Origin: an uncultured Lachnospiraceae bacterium
GTDB taxonomy: Bacteria; Bacillota; Clostridia; Lachnospirales; Lachnospiraceae
Reading direction: 5' to 3'
DNA: 5,716 nt
Assembly: GCA_946537585.1 (NCBI GenBank)
Contig: CAMNFX010000099.1
Coordinates: forward strand, 1 to 5,716
Part shown: piece by piece, positions 1-4,129 of the stretch
Numbering within the stretch: position 1 is the stretch's first letter
Layout: every line of letters starts with the position of its first letter
Position numbers and translations under genes: made by a program
Notes under the pieces: model-generated
The model's input: only the letters and a program-made list of their open reading frames with translations
Databases searched by the model: none
What the model was told of the DNA's origin: nothing

Positions 1-48
1 CGGAGGAAAGAGCAGTGCCGCCCGGTGAAAAACATGTTAAGATATCAG

Positions 49-69
49 AAAAGACGCCGATACGGCATC
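49..69 (-). terminator. Probable intrinsic terminator of the glycosyltransferase gene
   Basis: Read on the minus strand, a 7-bp stem (GATGCCG pairing with CGGCGTC, one T-G wobble) closes a three-base TAT loop at 69-53 and is followed at once by TTTT (52-49). It begins 14 bases beyond the TAA stop of the glycosyltransferase gene. The stem is GC-rich but short and the T-run has only four bases, so termination may be partial. Confidence 0.5.
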
Positions 70-83
70 AGGCTGCGTGACTT

Positions 84-1361
84 TTAAAGGTATCTGTCCA
101 GGAGCTCTTCCGGCTTCGGGATGCGGGAGAGAGCGCTCATCAGCTCTCCCTGACGATTCAGGAGATGGTCCGAGAGTTTTCTGCGCTTCTGATATTTCCC
201 GGATCTGTGATAGTCGATGACGGTCTGGTACCTTTCGTAAGCCTTTGTGACTGCGGTATCCCATGAAATATAGAGCTCTTTTGCGGCCAGCTCTCCGGCC
301 CTTTTCATGGCCTCCGGTTTCTGGCAGAGCCGGTAAAGCATTACGGCAAGCGAGGCCGGGGATTCGGAGATCAGAAAGCCGTTCCGGTCGGGTGCAACGC
401 TCTCCGCGGCACAGCTTCCCTCTACGAGGACCGAAGCAAGAGAGCATGCCGCCGCCTCCCGGACGACCAGCCCGTTTGTGTCATAGGTGGAAGGAAACAG
501 GAAAAGGTCGGCCCGGCTGTACCAGGCCTTCAGTATCTCTCTGTCGCGGACCGCGCCGGTGAAAATGCAGCGGTCCTGCAGCTTTAAGCTGTCGGAATAA
601 GAACGGATCTCTTCCAGGTCAGCGCCGCTTCCGATGAAAATCATCCGGAAATCGACCCCCTGCTGCTTTAAGCCCTCGAGGGCATCCAGGATGATCCGTA
701 TGCCCTTGTACCACATCATGCGCCCGACAAACAGGAAGACCGGGACCTCTCTGGGAAGGTCATATCCTTCCACAGCGGAAGCGATCGATCCTTCGGAAGC
801 CCTGCCGAGAGGCATGTCTACGCCGTTTTCCATAACGATGTAGTCGCCTTCAAAGCCGAGAGACTTTAAGTTTTCTCCTGCGCCCCGGCTGACGGTCCAT
901 ACTTCGTCACAGGCGCTGATGTTTTCGATCATGATACGGATGGCTCCGTCTGTCAGCAGGTCGCTTTTCAGTGCTTTGGCAATATCCACGTCATACTTGG
1001 TATGATAGGTGAATACAACAGGAACATCGATCGAATTCCGGAGCTCTCTGGCAAGGACCAGCGAGGCGCTGGGACAGTGACAGTGCATGACAGCCGTATT
1101 TTCCTTCCGGAGCTGTTTTGCGACCGTGGGAGAAAAGGGGATCCCGGCCATGTATCCGATGAACCAGCGGGCGTCAAGGCTTGGGTAGCGGATCACCGGA
1201 AAGGGGAATACGGAATCATCCTTTTCAGGAAATTCAGGGGTGACGACAATACTGTGGCCGAGATCCCGTTCTATGATGGAAGCGTAATTTGCGGCAGTAT
1301 TGGCAACGCCGTCGATCTGCGGCGGAAAGGAATCATTCATGATGCAGATGGTCTGTTTCAT
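84..1361 (-). CDS. Family 4 (GT-B fold) glycosyltransferase, probably acting on a lipid or envelope glycan
   Basis: A 425-residue enzyme expected to transfer a sugar from a nucleotide-sugar donor at the cytoplasmic face of the membrane. The N-terminal acceptor half starts with a beta strand and the loop DSFPPQIDGVAN (10-21), typical of GT4 lipid glucosyl- and mannosyltransferases. HCH (93-95), FTYHT (117-121) and TVSRG (156-160) follow. The C-terminal donor half begins near NGVD (179-182), with FVGRMMWYKG (211-220) supplying the usual Arg214/Lys219 phosphate contacts. The family EX7E motif appears as D294-x7-E302. A basic tail (about 385-396, with KRRK) might aid membrane contact. The start at 1361 is chosen because GGAGA lies 7 bases upstream; the in-frame ATG at 1427 falls inside the predicted promoter. 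The gene is divergent from the kinase gene and shows no obvious functional link to it. Family is secure; donor, acceptor and product are unknown. Alternatives are a diacylglycerol glucosyltransferase-like enzyme or a polysaccharide glycosyltransferase. Confidence 0.93.
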   Translation of the reverse strand: MKQTICIMNDSFPPQIDGVANTAANYASIIERDLGHSIVVTPEFPEKDDSVFPFPVIRYPSLDARWFIGYMAGIPFSPTVAKQLRKENTAVMHCHCPSASLVLARELRNSIDVPVVFTYHTKYDVDIAKALKSDLLTDGAIRIMIENISACDEVWTVSRGAGENLKSLGFEGDYIVMENGVDMPLGRASEGSIASAVEGYDLPREVPVFLFVGRMMWYKGIRIILDALEGLKQQGVDFRMIFIGSGADLEEIRSYSDSLKLQDRCIFTGAVRDREILKAWYSRADLFLFPSTYDTNGLVVREAAACSLASVLVEGSCAAESVAPDRNGFLISESPASLAVMLYRLCQKPEAMKRAGELAAKELYISWDTAVTKAYERYQTVIDYHRSGKYQKRRKLSDHLLNRQGELMSALSRIPKPEELLDRYL

Positions 1362-1368
1362 TACGAGG

Positions 1369-1373
1369 TCTCC
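1369..1373 (-). promoter_or_regulatory. Ribosome binding site deciding the glycosyltransferase start
   Basis: On the minus strand GGAGA is followed by a 7-base spacer and ATG at 1361-1359. This good Shine-Dalgarno match supports the 425-residue start over the longer in-frame start at 1427, whose extra 22 residues (MHDISYMRYNKI...) look unlike the start of a GT4 enzyme. Confidence 0.75.
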
Positions 1374-1397
1374 GATGCATTTATTGTTATATATTTT

Positions 1398-1427
1398 ATT
1401 GTAACGCATATACGATATATCATGCAA
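1398..1427 (-). promoter_or_regulatory. Probable sigma-A promoter of the glycosyltransferase gene
   Basis: On the minus strand a -35-like TTGCAT (1427-1422) and a -10-like TACAAT (1403-1398) are separated by 18 bases in an AT-rich segment. Transcription would start near 1391, giving a leader of about 30 bases with the GGAGA ribosome binding site. The -10 matches the consensus at 5 of 6 positions and the -35 at 4 of 6. Confidence 0.5.
1408..1420. repeat. Short AT-rich inverted repeat in the divergent spacer
   Basis: ATATA-CGA-TATAT is an inverted repeat with 5-bp arms around a three-base centre, lying between the -35 and -10 of the predicted minus-strand promoter. It could be an operator for the divergent gene pair, but so short an AT-only repeat in AT-rich DNA easily arises by chance. 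Confidence 0.25.
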
Positions 1428-1510
1428 CCATGTATGTCAGCTGTGTTTCCTCCCGTTTCGGGCGCTTTTGTCCGCTGCCGGAACGGAGCCGGATCCCGAA
1501 ATAACCGCGC

Positions 1511-1516
1511 AGGAGG
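1511..1516 (+). promoter_or_regulatory. Strong ribosome binding site of the PfkB-family kinase
   Basis: A perfect AGGAGG is followed by TTTTT and ATG at 1522, a short 5-base spacer. It fixes the start at 1522 rather than the upstream in-frame TTG at 1468. I found no convincing plus-strand -35/-10 pair between 1374 and 1510. Small hairpins such as CCCG-TTT-CGGG (1452-1462) and TCCG-CTGC-CGGA (about 1470-1481) lie in the presumed leader, with no recognisable riboswitch. Confidence 0.85.
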
Positions 1517-1521
1517 TTTTT

Positions 1522-2475
1522 ATGAATAATAGTATAAAAACTGACAGAACCTTTGATCTGTTATGTATCGGCACAGCCCTGGTGGATTCCATCATCCGCG
1601 GCTTCGATCCGGAGCCGGTTTCCGAGTCCGGCTTCCGCGCTGCGTCCGGCACCTTAAGTGTGGGCGGGGAGTCTGTCAACGCAGCCATGGCAGCGGCGAA
1701 GCTCGGCGTGCGGACAGGGATCCTCTGTTCCCTGGGGAAAGATACGGCAGGGGATATGGTCCTTAACGCTCTTGATAAGGCGGGCGTGGACACTTCCCAC
1801 GTCATCCGGGATGAGGAGCATGCGACACCGGTGACTACCATGTTTGTAAATGCAGACGGAACCAGGAAATCCATCACCAACGCGGCGCACCGCTGGAACT
1901 TCCATCCGGAAAGACATCTGGACCGGCTCCCGGTACCGAGAGCGGTAGCGCTCGGATCTCTGTTCCGGGCTCCGTTCAATGATCCTGACGTGATCCTGGG
2001 CGTGATAGCCGGATACAAGGCAAAGGGAACGATGATCCTGGCCGATACCAAGCTTCCGAATTTCCGGAGGCTGTCCCTTTCGGACATCACCGACAGTCTT
2101 CCGTTTATTGACTATATCTTTCCGAATGAGGACGAAGCGGCTTATTATACCGGGGAAACGAGCCCGGACCGGGCCGCGGAGGTGTTTTTATCCTTCGGCA
2201 TACGGAATGTGATCATAAAGCTTGGCGCAAAGGGCTGTTTCTTCCGGAACGCTTCCGAGCGGATCTATCTTCCGGCGGTCCCGATCAGCGCGGTGGACGC
2301 CACCGGCGCAGGAGATAATTTTCTTGCCGGATTTGCCGTAAAGATCCTCGAGGGAGCAACCCATGAGGAAGCGCTCCGGCTCGGAAATGCCTGCGGCGCG
2401 CTCTGCGCCTGTGCTGCAGGAGCATCGGCAGGACTGAAAAACCGGGAGCAGGCTGAGGCGCTGATGCTGGGCTGA
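1522..2475 (+). CDS. PfkB/ribokinase-family carbohydrate kinase
   Basis: A 317-residue cytoplasmic kinase, the normal length for this family, expected to phosphorylate a sugar, sugar conjugate or nucleoside with ATP. The N-terminal strand FDLLCIGTALVD (11-22) opens the Rossmann-like core. The first family signature is VGGESVNAAMAAAKLG (47-62), with the substrate-binding Gly-Gly and Asn. PNEDEA (201-206) carries the NxxE motif (N202, E205) linked to Mg/phosphate binding. IKLGAKG (232-238) precedes the nucleotide-binding part, and AVDATGAGDNFLAGF (257-271) is the second signature, with anion-hole GAGD and catalytic base Asp265. All key residues are present, so it should be active. The sequence does not reveal the substrate: ribokinase, fructokinase, 2-keto-3-deoxygluconate kinase, fructosamine kinase and nucleoside kinase are all possible. 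It is followed by a 140-base gap and the dehydrogenase gene in the same direction, which allows but does not prove a pathway link. Confidence 0.93.
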   Translation: MNNSIKTDRTFDLLCIGTALVDSIIRGFDPEPVSESGFRAASGTLSVGGESVNAAMAAAKLGVRTGILCSLGKDTAGDMVLNALDKAGVDTSHVIRDEEHATPVTTMFVNADGTRKSITNAAHRWNFHPERHLDRLPVPRAVALGSLFRAPFNDPDVILGVIAGYKAKGTMILADTKLPNFRRLSLSDITDSLPFIDYIFPNEDEAAYYTGETSPDRAAEVFLSFGIRNVIIKLGAKGCFFRNASERIYLPAVPISAVDATGAGDNFLAGFAVKILEGATHEEALRLGNACGALCACAAGASAGLKNREQAEALMLG

Positions 2476-2515
2476 GAGACAGAAGAAAGGCGCCGGAAGC
2501 AGAAATACCAGGATA

Positions 2516-2545
2516 CTTCATGTACAGAAAAAACAGAGCATGAAG
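2516..2545. repeat. Perfect 7-bp inverted repeat after the kinase gene
   Basis: CTTCATG (2516-2522) and CATGAAG (2539-2545) are exact reverse complements around a 16-base A-rich centre, about 40 bases after the kinase stop. No T-run follows on either strand, so it is not a typical intrinsic terminator. It could be a weak RNA hairpin at the kinase 3' end or a regulator site upstream of the dehydrogenase promoter. Confidence 0.35.
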
Positions 2546-2555
2546 AAATGACCTC

Positions 2556-2584
2556 TGCACAAATGTGCCGTAAGGATTTATAAT
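2556..2584 (+). promoter_or_regulatory. Probable sigma-A promoter of the saccharopine dehydrogenase-like gene
   Basis: A perfect -10 box TATAAT (2579-2584) lies 17 bases after TGCACA (2556-2561), which matches the -35 consensus at 4 of 6 positions. Transcription would begin near 2591, leaving a leader of about 25 bases. That leader contains AAGGAG (2600-2605), 10 bases before the ATG. The weak -35 and the overlapping palindrome suggest a regulated promoter. Confidence 0.55.
2557..2568. promoter_or_regulatory. Candidate operator palindrome over the -35 region
   Basis: GCACA-AA-TGTGC is a 12-bp inverted repeat with perfect 5-bp arms around two bases. It covers most of the predicted -35 element of the dehydrogenase promoter, where a bound repressor would block RNA polymerase. 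No regulator gene is in the window, so the binding protein is unknown. Confidence 0.35.
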
Positions 2585-2615
2585 TAGGCGAATACTGACA
2601 AGGAGACCGGTCACG

Positions 2616-3887
2616 ATGAAAAAGGTTATGGTATGCGGCTGCGGCGCCCAGGGTTCCACGATCTGCAGAAAGCTCGATCAGGAACCCAATATCGAGGAAG
2701 TGATCTGCGCGGATTATAATATGGAGGCAGCAGAGGCTGTCTGCAGACTGATGACAAAAGGAACTCCGCGAAAGGTCAATGCGGCGAACATTGATGAGAT
2801 CAAAGATGCGGCTTCCGGCTGTGAACTGCTGGTCAATGTCATGCCGCTGCAGTTTGGAGCCAACATGCTGCGGGCTGCCATGGAGCTTAAATGCTGCTAT
2901 CAGGATCTGTCCGCCTGCGAAAATATCCCGGAGGTCATGCATGTCAATGAATACGACCGCTGGGTAGAGGGCATCCGCTGCATGTATGAAAGCTACGGGA
3001 AGAGGTTTGCGGAAAATAATACCACGGCGATCATCGGCACCGGATCCGCGCCCGGCGTCATGTGCGTCATGGCCCGCAGGGCAGTTCAGGAGCTCGACGA
3101 GTGCGACACACTCAACATGATGGTCTATGAGGGCGTTGAGGCAAAGCGCTTTCTGCCCTTCTGGTGGAGCACGGATGTGGCTCTTTCCGATATGCAGGAG
3201 GATGCGTTCGCGTTTGAAAACGGCAGGCTGATCCGGACGAAGCCGTTCAGCAGAAAGATCGAGAGAAGATGGCCCGAGTATGATATGCAGCCGGTCATTC
3301 TCTGCGAGCATGCCCATGACGAGCCTGTCTATGTCGGCTTTAACAGGGAAAAATACTTTAAGGGCTGTAAAAATGCCTATTTCAAATACGGCGGAGCCGG
3401 TATCCGGTTTTCCGAGCCCTTATACAGGGCCGGCCTTCTTTCACGGAAGGAGGAAGAGATCAACGGGCAGAGGGTCATCCCGCAGCAGCTTGTCCTGAAG
3501 CATATCCCCCAGGCTCCGAAGGATCCGGAGGTCATTAAGGAGATCATTGATGAAGGGCTCATCTCGGACGGCGGCGCTTTTGTCATTGAAGCGTATGGAA
3601 AGAAAAACGGAAAGGATGTCATGGCGGAGCTGCATCTGAACGCGCCGGGGCTTAAGGAGTCTTACGAGAGAGCAAAGATGTCCGCTGAGATGTACCTGAC
3701 TGGACAGGGCGCGTTTCTCTATACCAGGCTGTTTGTAAATGATATGATCGGGCAGAAGGGACTGATCTCTTCGGATATGCTCGATGACCGGCAGGTCGGG
3801 CAGTACATTGCCTGGGCAAAGGAGCTTGGCATTACCTATACGATCGAGGTCAGAGAAGGCGTGCTGCCGGAAGATCTCAGGGGGTAA
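2616..3887 (+). CDS. Saccharopine dehydrogenase-family NAD(P)-dependent oxidoreductase
   Basis: A 423-residue cytoplasmic enzyme of the family that includes saccharopine, lysine-6 and carboxynorspermidine dehydrogenases, which make, cleave or oxidise C-N bonds of amino acids and polyamines. The N-terminal Rossmann domain has the dinucleotide loop GCGAQG (8-13) and an acidic Asp33 at the end of the second strand, which favours NAD over NADP. LLVNVMPLQFG (71-81) fits the next strand and turn. GTGSAPGV (141-148) corresponds to the family Gly-x-x-Pro-Gly motif that starts the catalytic domain. FWWSTDVALSD (182-192) and HAHDEPVYVGF (232-242) resemble the WSP and H-x-EP segments of that domain. The start has AAGGAG 10 bases upstream. 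With 14 cysteines, 12 of them in the first 165 residues, it is unusually Cys-rich. It has its own probable promoter and lies ahead of an ABC importer binding protein, suggesting use of an imported amino-acid conjugate. Family is secure; substrate and direction are not. Confidence 0.9.
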   Translation: MKKVMVCGCGAQGSTICRKLDQEPNIEEVICADYNMEAAEAVCRLMTKGTPRKVNAANIDEIKDAASGCELLVNVMPLQFGANMLRAAMELKCCYQDLSACENIPEVMHVNEYDRWVEGIRCMYESYGKRFAENNTTAIIGTGSAPGVMCVMARRAVQELDECDTLNMMVYEGVEAKRFLPFWWSTDVALSDMQEDAFAFENGRLIRTKPFSRKIERRWPEYDMQPVILCEHAHDEPVYVGFNREKYFKGCKNAYFKYGGAGIRFSEPLYRAGLLSRKEEEINGQRVIPQQLVLKHIPQAPKDPEVIKEIIDEGLISDGGAFVIEAYGKKNGKDVMAELHLNAPGLKESYERAKMSAEMYLTGQGAFLYTRLFVNDMIGQKGLISSDMLDDRQVGQYIAWAKELGITYTIEVREGVLPEDLRG

Positions 3888-3897
3888 AATATAACAG

Positions 3898-3932
3898 CGG
3901 GGCATGCTCCGGGATGAAGGACACACTCCTTC
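3898..3932 (+). terminator. Two tandem hairpins after the dehydrogenase gene, weak terminator candidate
   Basis: Two RNA hairpins can form just after the TAA. The first (3898-3911) pairs CGGGG with CTCCG around a CATG loop, with one G-U. The second (3916-3932) has a perfect 6-bp stem, GAAGGA/TCCTTC, around CACAC. Neither is followed by a T-run, so intrinsic termination is doubtful. They may instead protect the 3' end, or allow partial read-through into the binding-protein gene. Confidence 0.3.
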
Positions 3933-3968
3933 CTGCGCGCTATTCTGTATAAATATTAAGGGAGAGCA

Positions 3969-3998
3969 CCGTAAGAAATTCGTAAGGTTTGCTTGCGG
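3969..3998. repeat. Inverted and direct repeats abutting the binding-protein promoter
   Basis: CCGTAAG (3969-3975) and CTTGCGG (3992-3998) form an inverted repeat with one mismatch (a G-T wobble in RNA) around 16 bases. The right arm covers the -35 element. CGTAAG also occurs twice in direct orientation (3970-3975 and 3981-3986), 11 bases apart, about one helical turn. This arrangement is plausible for a regulator binding site. Confidence 0.35.
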
Positions 3999-4021
3999 CT
4001 GCAGTGATGAAGTGCTATAAT
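3993..4021 (+). promoter_or_regulatory. Strong extended -10 promoter of the solute-binding lipoprotein gene
   Basis: TTGCGG (3993-3998) is followed by a 17-base spacer and a perfect TATAAT (4016-4021). TGC directly precedes the -10 (4013-4015) and forms an extended -10 that would compensate for the poor second half of the -35. Transcription should start near 4028. The roughly 42-base leader carries GAAAGGA (4056-4062), 7 bases before the ATG. Confidence 0.65.
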
Positions 4022-4069
4022 TCAGCGCATAACACATTTTTCTGACATCTTAAATGAAAGGAAAAACGA

Positions 4070-4129
4070 ATGAAAAAAGCATTTGCAGCAGTTTTAGCAC
4101 TGACAATGGCAGCCAGCCTGGCAGCCTGC
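4070..4129 (+). other. Lipoprotein signal peptide and lipobox
   Basis: Codons 1-20 of the binding protein encode two lysines, a hydrophobic stretch (AFAAVLALTMAAS) and L17-A18-A19-C20. Signal peptidase II should cut before Cys20 after lipidation, anchoring the protein to the outer face of the cytoplasmic membrane. Confidence 0.92.

Noticed and set aside
1..87. Two open plus-strand frames at the left edge, ending at 78-80 and 85-87, either of which could be the tail of a convergent gene
   Set aside because: Only 25-28 codons are visible, neither tail is recognisable, and one frame runs through the predicted terminator, so neither can be called a gene.
1359..1427. Longer start for the glycosyltransferase at 1427
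   Set aside because: The 22 extra residues are not family-like, no ribosome binding site precedes 1427, and that ATG lies inside the predicted -35. The start at 1361 has GGAGA at good spacing.
1430..1504. Small 24-codon reading frame ending 6 bases before the kinase ribosome binding site, possible leader peptide
   Set aside because: No ribosome binding site precedes its ATG and there is no run of regulatory codons or attenuator hairpins. Chance is the simpler explanation.
1468..1521. TTG start at 1468 adding 18 residues to the kinase
   Set aside because: The ATG at 1522 has a perfect AGGAGG, and the protein then begins with the normal short lead-in to the first strand.
1002..1529. Plus-strand reading frame of 175 codons opposite the glycosyltransferase, running into the kinase start
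   Set aside because: Antisense to a strongly supported GT4 gene, no recognisable protein features, and its end overlaps the kinase ribosome binding site and start.
2265..3317. Open reading frame of 350 codons on the minus strand across the kinase 3' end, the gap and the dehydrogenase gene
   Set aside because: In codon register with the dehydrogenase gene and antisense to two well-supported genes. It has no recognisable motif and also runs through the predicted dehydrogenase promoter.
3941..3954. TATAAA-like -10 at 3948-3953, a possible second promoter for the binding-protein gene
   Set aside because: No acceptable -35 at 16-18 bases upstream, while the extended -10 promoter at 3993-4021 is much better.
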